From an uncultured Oscillibacter sp. (GTDB lineage Bacteria > Bacillota > Clostridia > Oscillospirales > Oscillospiraceae): 16,627 bases of DNA. The stretch covers positions 1-16,627 of the forward strand of contig CAJUBX010000050.1 of assembly GCA_910585165.1 (NCBI GenBank). Reading direction: 5' to 3'. The translations under genes and the position numbers were made by a program. A model generated the notes under the pieces. That model was not told where the DNA came from. It saw only the letters and a list, made by a program, of their open reading frames with translations, and searched no databases. This document shows positions 7,312-13,286 of the stretch, in pieces; the first letter of the stretch is position 1; every line of letters starts with the position of its first letter.

Positions 7312-9058
7312 CTTCCGTTTCCTCCACCCATGACCGCACAATCACAAAGGCGCTTACCCTTGTCTCCGGCATGTCCTTAATCTGGGCACAGACCTGATAG
7401 AGGCCGTCCTTTTTCGGCGCGGTGTAGATTCCGTTTTCCGTAATCATGCCGGACTGCTTGTCCGGGATCAGGAAGTCGCAGGGCGCGCTCATTCCCCCTT
7501 CGAAAACCGGGATAAAGTTGACAGCCGCGCCGGGAGATACCCGGGCGACGTCCGGCTCCAGCCGCAGAAGGCTCCCCGCCGGAAGCGGACGAGAGGCGCC
7601 CTCCTCCGCCCGCCAGGCGAACCAGCGCAGACGGAGGGAGGCCTGCCTCAGCTTGGCTTTCGGCCGCACCGCCAGCTCAAAGGTTCCCTTTTCCGGGTGT
7701 ATCCGCACGCTCTGATCAAAGCCGCCGTCGTACGTGCCGCTGGCCTGGATAAACAAGGAGGCGTCGCCCAGCAGAAGGTCGGTGTAGTTGCGGTTGGTTC
7801 CCGCTGCCGGGTAGACGTTTTCAATCCCAAACGAAATAAACACCGTCCCCGGCCCCAGCTCATGGGCGATTTCATCCGAGAGGAGAACCGCCCCCTCCTG
7901 CAAGTGAAGCCCTGCGTTCAGCGTAACGGTTCCGGTGGACATCTGCCTGGGGGACTCCAGCAGGGAGACGGAGGGAACTGGTTTTTCCGCCTTCTTCAAA
8001 GGCTGCTCCGGCGGCGGGAAAAATGCGCCGCAGGCGTGCAGACGCTCCTTCAGGCAGGGCAGCGCGGCGCGCCGATCTTTTGAAAGTGGGAAAACGCTGT
8101 CCAGCAGGACCTGTCCGCCGCAGCGCAGCAAGCGTATTCCGGCCAGAGGAACGCCGTCTTCCCCGCCGCTCCACAGCTCCCGCAGGCCGCAGGACAAGAG
8201 GCGCTGTTCCAAGGCGGCGAGGGGATCGCCGGAGACAACCGGAAATTCCTCGCAGAATTGCTCTTGTGCCCCCAGGGAAAGGCCGCGCTTTTCCAGAAGA
8301 AAACCCTGGTCCGGCAAGGACAGCAGAACCGCCTGGGCGGTGGTGTCCAGCCGTCCGGTAAAGGTAAAGGCCGTTTCGCCGGGGTCCAGCCGCAGGGCCT
8401 GGTCCAGGAGGAGGGGCTGGCCGCCGCCCGCCGGGCGGATGCCGGGCAGTTCGGGGGCGTAGTGCAGAAAGACCTCCAGCGGACCGGGGCAAAAGCTCTC
8501 CGCCACCAGGCGGAGCCGGACCATTCCCCGGGCAGGCAGGACTCTTGGGATGACCTGCCGGATGCGCAGGTCATCGTCTTCAAACAAAGTCACGTCGGAA
8601 AAGAGGAGCGCGTCGCCGGCAGGCCGGGGCAGGGGGAGCATATCGGTGAGGTAAAAGGAAAACCGCTCCCGCGCGGCTGCGTATTCCTGCAATTCTCCTT
8701 GATCGCCGGGGACAAACATGGGATCGTCCGGTTCCTCCTGGTAGGCCAGCCAGAGAAGCGCGGTCTCCCCGCCCAGGGCGTCAAAGCCCCGGAGAGTCCG
8801 GATGCGGCAGACGGCGGGCTCGTCCACAATCAGCCAGCGCCCGCTTTCATCCGCAGCAAAGCCCGGGGACACCAGCAGGGAATCTCCGTCGATGCGCTGG
8901 ACCTCCAGTCCCAACGCCGCGCCCGCGCCGAAGCTCCACCGGCTGAGGAAGGCCAGCTTGCGTTCCACATATTCCTGCTCGCGGATAAAATCCGCGGAGC
9001 GCATGCGCTTGCGGGGGAAATAGCGGTTTTTGGAAAACGGATAAAACTGCGCCGTCAT
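7292..9058 (-). CDS. CIS fibre/adhesin-like protein, first gene of the operon
   Basis: This 588-residue protein is encoded by the first gene after the promoter. The N-terminus (FYPFSKNRYFPRKRMRSADF, then EQEYVERKLAFLSRW and AALGLEVQ) resembles a segment seen at the start of proteins encoded in CIS clusters, where a conserved head of about 80 residues (YxxGKLLTxxDF-EQxY type) precedes variable beta-rich regions. About 90-480 is beta-rich with no family I can name. About 505-580 looks like an immunoglobulin-type fold (EPDVARVSPGAAVNFIPVF, then GIYTAPKKDGLYQVCAQI), common in surface-binding tips. No signal peptide or membrane helix is seen, so it would be assembled on the particle rather than secreted alone. 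The ATG at 9058 has AAGGAGG about 8 bases upstream. A baseplate-attached fibre is the best guess. An anchoring protein to the membrane module is the alternative. Confidence 0.8.
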   Translation of the reverse strand: MTAQFYPFSKNRYFPRKRMRSADFIREQEYVERKLAFLSRWSFGAGAALGLEVQRIDGDSLLVSPGFAADESGRWLIVDEPAVCRIRTLRGFDALGGETALLWLAYQEEPDDPMFVPGDQGELQEYAAARERFSFYLTDMLPLPRPAGDALLFSDVTLFEDDDLRIRQVIPRVLPARGMVRLRLVAESFCPGPLEVFLHYAPELPGIRPAGGGQPLLLDQALRLDPGETAFTFTGRLDTTAQAVLLSLPDQGFLLEKRGLSLGAQEQFCEEFPVVSGDPLAALEQRLLSCGLRELWSGGEDGVPLAGIRLLRCGGQVLLDSVFPLSKDRRAALPCLKERLHACGAFFPPPEQPLKKAEKPVPSVSLLESPRQMSTGTVTLNAGLHLQEGAVLLSDEIAHELGPGTVFISFGIENVYPAAGTNRNYTDLLLGDASLFIQASGTYDGGFDQSVRIHPEKGTFELAVRPKAKLRQASLRLRWFAWRAEEGASRPLPAGSLLRLEPDVARVSPGAAVNFIPVFEGGMSAPCDFLIPDKQSGMITENGIYTAPKKDGLYQVCAQIKDMPETRVSAFVIVRSWVEETEDAAGTL

Positions 9059-9090
9059 GGAGCGGCCCTCCTTGCGTAGTTCCCGGGAAG

Positions 9091-9217
9091 GTATTATTTC
9101 CGCATTTAAAATTCGGAAATAATACAGTTGATTTGAGCCGTTTTGCTCGCCGCCGCAAACGGCGGCAACCGCAAAACATGGCGTCCATTACTTCCGAAAT
9201 TTTATTTCAGAAGTAAT
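9091..9217. repeat. Imperfect inverted-repeat block in the CIS operon leader
   Basis: Three nested dyads are visible. GTATTATTTCCG (9091-9102) pairs perfectly with CGGAAATAATAC (9114-9125). GTTTTGC (9140-9146) with inner GCCGCC pairs with GGCGGC and GCAAAAC (to 9177). ATTACTTC plus GAAAT (9187-9200) pairs with ATTTC plus GAAGTAAT (9204-9217). The reverse complement of the left dyad resembles the right dyad over about 33 bases, so the whole block is also one long imperfect palindrome centred near 9157. It would lie in the 5' leader of the CIS mRNA, ending about 20 bases before the ribosome binding site. It could be a small MITE, paired operators, or an RNA control structure. No target-site duplication is seen. 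Confidence 0.75.
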
Positions 9218-9307
9218 AGTTTATATCGGGGCGCGGAAGCTTGGCACCGCCGTTTCGTGTGGGCGCTGCGGCGGATGGGGGAAGAGAAAACTGTTGGACT
9301 ATGGTGA

Positions 9308-9319
9308 ATTTTGCAAAAT
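9308..9319. promoter_or_regulatory. Perfect 12-base palindrome over the predicted CIS transcription start
   Basis: ATTTTGCAAAAT is a perfect palindrome located just downstream of the predicted -10 box of the CIS promoter, so it covers the expected +1 position near 9314. Repressor operators often occupy this place. The partner protein is unknown; the neighbouring XRE regulator is an obvious candidate, but nothing in the sequence proves it. Confidence 0.45.
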
Positions 9320-9320
9320 G

Positions 9321-9350
9321 ATCATACCACATTGGCCCGAAAGCTGTCTA
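9321..9350 (-). promoter_or_regulatory. Sigma-A-type promoter for the CIS operon
   Basis: Read on the minus strand, the boxes are TAGACA (9350-9345), an 18-base spacer, and TATGAT (9326-9321), each one mismatch from consensus. The predicted start near 9314 gives a leader of about 255 bases before the first CIS gene. The octamer ATCATACC occurs twice on the plus strand (9321-9328 and 9350-9357), at the -10 box and just upstream of the -35 box, so a regulator could bind both edges. Confidence 0.6.
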
Positions 9351-9555
9351 TCATACCGGAGGATGAGGCCGGAGCGGCAAGCGGGGATGATGCGCTTGAG
9401 TCTGCCGTTTTGAAAATGGGGATTATTTTCGAAGAATCCAGGGATATTTCTGGAAATTTCATTTAAAATCTGCCTGCATCCATGTAAAACTTTAAAAGGC
9501 GTGATCCGGCGGAAGGGAAAATTCCATATTATGAGAGGTTATGTCTGCATCATTC

Positions 9556-9594
9556 TTACCGCTGAAAGAATTTTGTAGCGCCTTTTAGCGGTAA
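9556..9594. repeat. Inverted repeat upstream of the XRE gene
   Basis: TTACCGCTGAAAG (9556-9568) faces CTTTTAGCGGTAA (9582-9594) across a 13-base spacer. The outer 8 bases (TTACCGCT/AGCGGTAA) pair perfectly and the inner part has one G-T mismatch. The left arm recurs downstream of the XRE gene (10027-10038). It is a good candidate for an operator bound by the dimeric XRE protein itself. A recombination site or RNA hairpin is possible. It lacks a following T-run and so is not a standard terminator for the plus strand. Confidence 0.6.
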
Positions 9595-9672
9595 AAAATG
9601 TCAAATATAACCGTTAAGAGTAGAGATTGGGCAGAAAAAATCGAGTATCATCCATGTAGGGGTGATGTGAAC

Positions 9673-9993
9673 ATGGATGAAAGCTTTATCGCCGAACGAA
9701 TCACGGAACTGCGGCTTGCCCGGAACGTTTCTGAATACCAGATGTCGCTGGAGCTGGGACAGAGCAAAGGATACGTGCAGGGGATTACATCCGGAAAATG
9801 CCTGCCGTCAGTAAAGCAGCTTTTTAACATTGCGGACTATTTTCATCTGACTGTTTCCGAGTTTTTCGACGAGGAAAACCACGACCCGCCCTTGGTGCTG
9901 GAGGCCGCGCAGACCCTGCGCCAGCTCAGCGACGACGACGTCCGGCTGGTGCTGGGGTTAATCCGCCGCATCATGCGACAGACGGAGCGGTGA
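9673..9993 (+). CDS. XRE-family helix-turn-helix transcriptional regulator
   Basis: This small DNA-binding protein has 106 residues. Residues about 5-62 form a Cro/C1-type helix-turn-helix: ERITELRLARNVSEYQMSLELGQSKGYVQGITSGKCLPSVKQLFNIADYF, with the recognition helix near SKGYVQGITSG. The rest (about 70-106) is a short helical tail, possibly for dimerisation. The ATG at 9673 was chosen because AGGGGTG lies about 9 bases upstream; an ATG at 9598 lacks such a site. The gene is divergent from the CIS operon and sits just before the feo cluster. Repeats on both sides of it (9556-9594 and 10027-10038) suggest self-regulation. It may control the CIS operon, since regulators are often divergent from their target, but this is inference. 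Confidence 0.88.
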   Translation: MDESFIAERITELRLARNVSEYQMSLELGQSKGYVQGITSGKCLPSVKQLFNIADYFHLTVSEFFDEENHDPPLVLEAAQTLRQLSDDDVRLVLGLIRRIMRQTER

Positions 9994-10026
9994 ACAAAAC
10001 CGGGGCAGAGCGCGGGCCTTGCCGAA

Positions 10027-10038
10027 ACCGCTGAAAGA
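10027..10038. repeat. Second copy of the ACCGCTGAAAGA motif, downstream of the XRE gene
   Basis: ACCGCTGAAAGA here is identical to 9558-9569, inside the left arm of the inverted repeat upstream of the XRE gene. The two copies are in direct orientation and bracket the gene. They could be XRE binding half-sites or traces of a duplicated insertion boundary. No right-hand arm is present at this copy. Confidence 0.45.
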
Positions 10039-10061
10039 TATTTAGAAAATTTGTAAATATC
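10037..10061. repeat. AT-rich dyad after the XRE gene
   Basis: GATATTTA (10037-10044) pairs with TAAATATC (10054-10061) across 9 bases. It lies about 45 bases past the XRE stop codon and 40 bases before the first metal-type operator. No T-run follows, so a terminator is unlikely. It may be a protein-binding site or an upstream element of the feo promoter. Confidence 0.4.
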
Positions 10062-10099
10062 AACAAGCGGAACTTCTGCTTCGACCGCTTTTGCACCGA

Positions 10100-10117
10100 G
10101 GTTAGTGAAATCTAACC
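10100..10117. promoter_or_regulatory. Predicted DtxR-type metal operator 1 (feoA upstream)
   Basis: GGTTAGTGAAATCTAACC is a perfect 6+6 dyad around a 6-base centre. It shares the GTTAG-N6-CTAAC form with sites at 10188-10203 and 10996-11011. It lies about 28 bases upstream of the -35 box of the feo promoter. The form is like that of iron-responsive DtxR/IdeR-type operators; the regulator is not in the window. Confidence 0.65.
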
Positions 10118-10144
10118 AAAAAAGAAAAAATTGTCCGCCGGGGC

Positions 10145-10173
10145 TTGACAACGGGAGTTAGTTGCAGTAAACT
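10145..10173 (+). promoter_or_regulatory. feo promoter with degenerate operator inside the spacer
   Basis: A perfect -35 box TTGACA (10145-10150) is followed by a 17-base spacer and TAAACT (10168-10173) as the -10 box. The spacer carries GTTAG and the -10 box starts TAAAC with the same 6-base gap (10157-10172). This is a weakened copy of the operator motif that would directly block polymerase when the metal regulator is bound. The start would fall near 10180, leaving a leader of about 48 bases. Confidence 0.65.
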
Positions 10174-10186
10174 ATGGCCGAATTGA

Positions 10187-10204
10187 GGTTAGATGATTCT
10201 AACT
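10187..10204. promoter_or_regulatory. Predicted DtxR-type metal operator 3 (feoA leader)
   Basis: GGTTAGATGATTCTAACT carries the GTTAG-N6-CTAAC dyad; with its flanks GTTAGA/TCTAAC pair over 6 bases. It lies just downstream of the predicted start site and 8 bases before the feoA ribosome binding site, a position suited to repression. Confidence 0.65.
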
Positions 10205-10227
10205 AAGCTGCGGAGGGAGGCGAAGCA

Positions 10228-10440
10228 ATGATGCCGCTGACAATGGCAAAGGCGGGGGAGACCGTCATGATTCGAAAAATATCCGGCAAGGACGAGGTGC
10301 GCCAGCACCTGGCGGAGCTGGGCTTTGTAGTGGACAGCGATGTGACGGTGATCAGCGAGATCGCGGGGAACCTGATCGTACAGGTGAAGGACAGCCGGAT
10401 TGCGCTGGACAAAACCATGGCAAACCGCATTATGATTTAA
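10228..10440 (+). CDS. feoA: FeoA, small SH3-like ferrous iron transport accessory protein (first copy)
   Basis: This 70-residue cytoplasmic protein has the FeoA fold of about 75 residues. It begins MPLTMAKAGETVMIRKISGKDEVRQHLAELGFVVDSDVTV and ends with the usual RIALDKTMANRIMI. The LxxLGFxxGxxV-type turn (LAELGFVVDSDVTV) and the closing hydrophobic strand are clear. FeoA binds FeoB at the membrane and supports ferrous iron uptake. The ATG at 10228 has GGAGGGAGG 7 bases upstream; a second ATG follows at once. It is the first gene of the iron cluster, under a promoter studded with GTTAG-N6-CTAAC sites. It differs clearly from the second FeoA, so this is not a recent duplication. Confidence 0.95.
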   Translation: MMPLTMAKAGETVMIRKISGKDEVRQHLAELGFVVDSDVTVISEIAGNLIVQVKDSRIALDKTMANRIMI

Positions 10441-10458
10441 AGCAAGGAGGAGAGCAGA

Positions 10459-10680
10459 ATGAAAACGCTGAAGGACGTCAAGGTCGGCGAATCGGCCACG
10501 GTGGCGCGGCTCCACGGGGAAGGACCTGTGAAGCGCCGGATCATGGATATGGGCATTACCAAGGGCGTAGAGATTTTCGTGCGGAAAGTGGCTCCGCTGG
10601 GGGACCCCATGGAGTTGAACGTCCGGGGCTACGAGCTGTCCGTCCGAAAGGAAGACGCCGAGATGATCGAAGTTTTTTAG
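10459..10680 (+). CDS. feoA: FeoA, second small ferrous iron transport accessory protein
   Basis: This 73-residue FeoA-family protein reads MKTLKDVKVGESATVARLHGEGPVKRRIMDMGITKGVEIFVRKVAPLGDPMELNVRGYELSVRKEDAEMIEV. It has the GxxxxRRxxDMGxxxGxxI core and the DPMELNVRGYELSLR strand typical of the family, more canonical than the first copy. An AAGGAGGAG site precedes the ATG, 18 bases after the first feoA stop. Tandem feoA genes are common in clostridia. The stop codon TAG (10678-10680) overlaps the left edge of the MITE-like element at 10679-10840, so insertion happened at the very end of the gene and may have supplied part of the stop. The protein looks full length. Confidence 0.95.
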   Translation: MKTLKDVKVGESATVARLHGEGPVKRRIMDMGITKGVEIFVRKVAPLGDPMELNVRGYELSVRKEDAEMIEVF

Positions 10681-10840
10681 AGCCTGTTTAAAATCTATCA
10701 AAATGCCGTCTCAGTCCATCTTTTTCCGCTGGGACTGCGTTGATTTGACTTGAAATCCGTCAGGATTCCTGCGTCAAATCGCCTTGCCCAGCAAAAAATC
10801 TGAGCTGATCCGGCATTCCGCCAGATATTAAACAGGCTCT
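10679..10840. mobile_element. Palindromic MITE-like element between feoA and feoB
   Basis: The ends are AGAGCCTGTTTAAAATCT (10679-10696) and AGATATTAAACAGGCTCT (10823-10840), which match as inverted repeats at 17 of 18 positions. The interior is also largely self-complementary: AATGCCG near 10701 faces CGGCATT near 10811, GCTGGG faces CCCAGC, and GATTTGAC faces GTCAAATC around a short centre. TTA flanks the GAGCC and GGCTC ends on both sides, a possible 3-base target duplication. No coding capacity is present. This fits a miniature element mobilised in trans. As RNA it would form one long hairpin that could reduce readthrough into feoB. Confidence 0.8.
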
Positions 10841-10841
10841 T

Positions 10842-10866
10842 AAAGAGGGGACTCCGTCCCCCCTTT
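10842..10866 (+). terminator. Terminator-like hairpin after the MITE element
   Basis: AAAGAGGGGAC, loop TCC, then GTCCCCCCTTT forms a GC-rich hairpin with AAAG/CTTT at its base. Only three T residues follow, so termination may be weak. It would separate the feoA pair from feoB. Confidence 0.4.
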
Positions 10867-10875
10867 CAATCCCCC

Positions 10876-10988
10876 CCGCCGGCCTGCGGACCGGCGGCGC
10901 CGCCCAAGGCGGCTGAGCCGGGGAGCTTTCGCCACGCGCATGCCGCGGCGAAAGCAAATGGAAGCGGCGGAAAGCCGCTGTTATTTGC
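10876..10988. repeat. Cluster of GC-rich hairpins upstream of feoB
   Basis: Four dyads follow each other: CCGCCGG/CCGGCGG (10876-10897), GCCGCC/GGCGGC (10899-10913), CTTTCGCC/GGCGAAAG (10926-10954), and GCAAAT plus AGCGGC paired with GCCGCT plus ATTTGC (10954-10988). No T-run follows any of them and no gene is seen. They may be remains of a mobile element next to the MITE, or an RNA leader for feoB. Confidence 0.5.
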
Positions 10989-10995
10989 ACCGGGA

Positions 10996-11011
10996 GTTAG
11001 GCATATCTAAC
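10996..11011. promoter_or_regulatory. Predicted DtxR-type metal operator 4 (feoB upstream)
   Basis: GTTAGGCATATCTAAC repeats the GTTAG-N6-CTAAC dyad of the feoA region. It ends 4 bases before the feoB ribosome binding site (GGAAGGAG, 11016-11023). This shows feoB has its own metal control. A weak TTGCAC-N17-TAACAT (10985-11013) overlaps it, but its start site would fall inside the ribosome binding site, so the promoter is unresolved. Confidence 0.6.
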
Positions 11012-11031
11012 ATTTGGAAGGAGAATATCCG

Positions 11032-13260
11032 ATGGAAATGAAAATTGCCCTGGCGGGCAATCCCAACTGCGGGAAAACCACGCTGTTCAACGCCCTGACC
11101 GGGTCCAGCCAGTATGTGGGCAACTGGCCCGGGGTGACGGTGGAGAAAAAGGAGGGCCGACTGAAGGGCCACAAGGACGCGGTCATTCAGGACCTGCCCG
11201 GCATCTACTCCCTGTCCCCCTATACCCTGGAGGAGGTGGTGGCCCGGTCGTATCTGGTGAAGGAAAAGCCGGACGCCATTCTCAACATCGTGGACGGAAC
11301 CAACATCGAGCGGAACCTGTACCTGACCACGCAGCTCATCGAGCTGGGGCTGCCTGTGGTGGTGGCGGTGAACATGATCGATCTGGTGCGGAAAAACGGC
11401 GACGCCATCGACCTTGCCAAGCTGGGCGGCGCCCTTGGCTGCGAAGTGGTGGAGATGAGCGCCCTCAAGGGCGAGGGCGGCATGAACGCCGCAGAAAAGG
11501 CCCTGGCCCTGGCGCAGAAAAAGCGGGCCGGGGAGCTGCCCCATGTGTTCACCGGCAGTGTGGAACACGCCCTGGCCCACATTGAGGAATCGATCCAGGG
11601 CAAGGTGGAGGAGGGGTATCTCCGCTGGTACGCCATCAAGATTTTCGAGCGGGACGAAAAGGTCATGGAGGAGCTGGACCTCTCCGCCGGGCTGAAAGAC
11701 CACCTGGAGCAGCACATTGCCGACTGCGAGCGGGAGCTGGACGACGACGCAGAGAGCATCATCACCAACCAGCGGTATTCCTACATCAACAGCGTGGTGT
11801 CCAAATCGGTGAAAAAGAAGGCTCCGAAGCACAGCCTCTCCGTCTCCGATAAGATTGACCAGGTAGTCACCAACCGCATCCTGGCCCTGCCCATCTTTGC
11901 GGCGGTGATGCTGCTGATCTACTCCATCGCCATGGGCGCCTCCCCGGCGGGTCTTTTTGAGGGCGAGGAGTGGGGCATCGCCATCGGCACCTGGGGCACC
12001 GATTGGGCCAATGATACCCTGTTCGGCGAGTTGGTCCCCGGCTGGTTTGGAAGCGCTCTGACCGCCCTGGGCGTGGCGGAGGGCACCTGGCTCTACGGCC
12101 TCATCCTGGACGGAATTGTGAGCGGTGTGGGCGCTGTGCTGGGCTTTGTGCCCCAGATGCTGGTACTGTTCCTGCTGCTGGCAGTCCTGGAGGACGTAGG
12201 CTATATGGCCCGTATCGCTTTCATCATGGACCGCATCTTCCGCCGCTTCGGCCTGTCCGGCAAGAGCTTCATCCCCATGCTGGTGGCCACCGGCTGCGGC
12301 GTCCCCGGCATCATGGCCTCCCGGACCATCGAGCAGGACCGGGACCGGAAAATGACCATCATGACCACCGGCTTCATCCCCTGCGGGGCCAAGATGCCCA
12401 TTATCGGCCTCTTTGCCGGGGCGGTGTTCGGCGGTTCGGCCTGGGTGGCCACCTCCGCTTTCTTCATCGGCATCGCCGCCGTGGTCATCTCCGGCATCAT
12501 GCTGAAGAAGTTCAAAGCCTTCGCCGGGGAGCCCGCCCCCTTCGTCATGGAGCTGCCCGCCTATCACGCCCCCTCCGCCGGCAACGTCCTGCGGGCGACC
12601 TGGGAGCGGGGCTGGAGCTTCATCAAACGGGCCGGCACCGTCATCCTGCTTTCCACAATCGTCCTCTGGTTCCTCCAGGGCTACGGCTTCACCGGCGGGA
12701 CCTTCGGCCCGGTGGAGGACAACAACTCCTCCCTGCTGGCCGCCATCGGCAGCGCCGTCGCCTGGATATTCTATCCCCTGGGCTGGACGGGGAGCATGGC
12801 CTGGAAGGCCACCGTGGCCTCCTTCACCGGCCTCATCGCTAAGGAAAACGTGGTCAACACCTTTGCTACGCTTTACCACTTCTTTGGTGAGGTCAGCGAG
12901 AACGGCGATGAGATATGGGCCCTGGTGGGGGCCGACTTCGGGGCCGTTACCGCTTACAGCTTCATGATTTTCAACCTCCTCTGCGCCCCCTGCTTCGCCG
13001 CCATGGGCGCCATCAAGCGGGAGATGAACAACCCCAAATGGACCGCCTTCGCCATCGGCTATATGTGCGTGTTCGCTTATGTGACCGCCATGATCGTCTA
13101 CCAGATCGGCGGACTCATCACGGGAGAGGCCGCGTTCGGTGTGTGGACGGTCGTTGCTCTGGCGGCGCTGGGCGGACTGGTGTACCTGCTGCTGCGCAAA
13201 GGCTATCAGGGCGAGGAGCAGTCCCGGCGGCTAAGCTCCGTGGCCGCCGTCTCGCGATAA
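11032..13260 (+). CDS. feoB: FeoB ferrous iron transporter
   Basis: This 742-residue membrane protein takes up Fe(II). The N-terminal G domain has all motifs: G1 GNPNCGKT (9-16), the G2 Thr in PGVTVE (36), G3 DLPG (54-57), G4 NMID (114-117) and G5 SALK (143-146). A helical GDI-like spacer runs to about 270. The membrane part follows with paired Gate regions, the first marked by ATGCGVPGIMASRTIEQDRDRKMTIM and GFIPCGAKMPI, the second near FTGLIAKENVVNTFATLYHF and LLCAPCFAAMGAI, each with conserved Cys. Length and order are normal for the family. The ATG at 11032 was chosen because GGAAGGAG lies 8 bases upstream; an in-frame TTG at 11014 would cover that site. Its own GTTAG-N6-CTAAC operator sits in front, and a MITE separates it from the feoA pair. 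Confidence 0.97.
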   Translation: MEMKIALAGNPNCGKTTLFNALTGSSQYVGNWPGVTVEKKEGRLKGHKDAVIQDLPGIYSLSPYTLEEVVARSYLVKEKPDAILNIVDGTNIERNLYLTTQLIELGLPVVVAVNMIDLVRKNGDAIDLAKLGGALGCEVVEMSALKGEGGMNAAEKALALAQKKRAGELPHVFTGSVEHALAHIEESIQGKVEEGYLRWYAIKIFERDEKVMEELDLSAGLKDHLEQHIADCERELDDDAESIITNQRYSYINSVVSKSVKKKAPKHSLSVSDKIDQVVTNRILALPIFAAVMLLIYSIAMGASPAGLFEGEEWGIAIGTWGTDWANDTLFGELVPGWFGSALTALGVAEGTWLYGLILDGIVSGVGAVLGFVPQMLVLFLLLAVLEDVGYMARIAFIMDRIFRRFGLSGKSFIPMLVATGCGVPGIMASRTIEQDRDRKMTIMTTGFIPCGAKMPIIGLFAGAVFGGSAWVATSAFFIGIAAVVISGIMLKKFKAFAGEPAPFVMELPAYHAPSAGNVLRATWERGWSFIKRAGTVILLSTIVLWFLQGYGFTGGTFGPVEDNNSSLLAAIGSAVAWIFYPLGWTGSMAWKATVASFTGLIAKENVVNTFATLYHFFGEVSENGDEIWALVGADFGAVTAYSFMIFNLLCAPCFAAMGAIKREMNNPKWTAFAIGYMCVFAYVTAMIVYQIGGLITGEAAFGVWTVVALAALGGLVYLLLRKGYQGEEQSRRLSSVAAVSR

Positions 13261-13286
13261 CCGGACTTGGAAGGGAGAGACTGAAC

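Larger units (their letters stand above)
9059..9672. other. Regulatory intergenic region between the CIS operon and the divergent XRE gene
   Basis: This 614-base stretch contains no credible gene. From left to right it holds the CIS ribosome binding site, a large imperfect inverted-repeat block (9091-9217), a palindrome at 9308-9319, the CIS promoter (9321-9350, minus), and an AT-richer tract of about 9400-9555 in which I see no clear element. It ends with an inverted repeat (9556-9594) just upstream of the XRE gene. An in-frame ATG at 9598 would extend the XRE protein by 25 residues but lacks a ribosome binding site. I could not find a convincing sigma-A promoter for the XRE gene; TTTAGC-N17-TATAAC (9584-9612) is a weak candidate. 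Confidence 0.7.

Noticed and set aside
1..9058. Remnant of a prophage tail
   Set aside because: DUF4255 and DUF4280 proteins with membrane sensors, and no visible phage structural, lysis or integrase genes, fit a CIS better. The left side lies outside the window, so this is not fully excluded.
9598..9672. Longer XRE start
   Set aside because: The ATG at 9598 has no ribosome binding site and the extra residues are not part of the helix-turn-helix domain.
10981..12879. 632-residue minus-strand open frame
   Set aside because: It is antisense to feoB, which has full family motifs. Its His/Gly/Gln-rich composition is typical of a shadow frame in GC-rich DNA.
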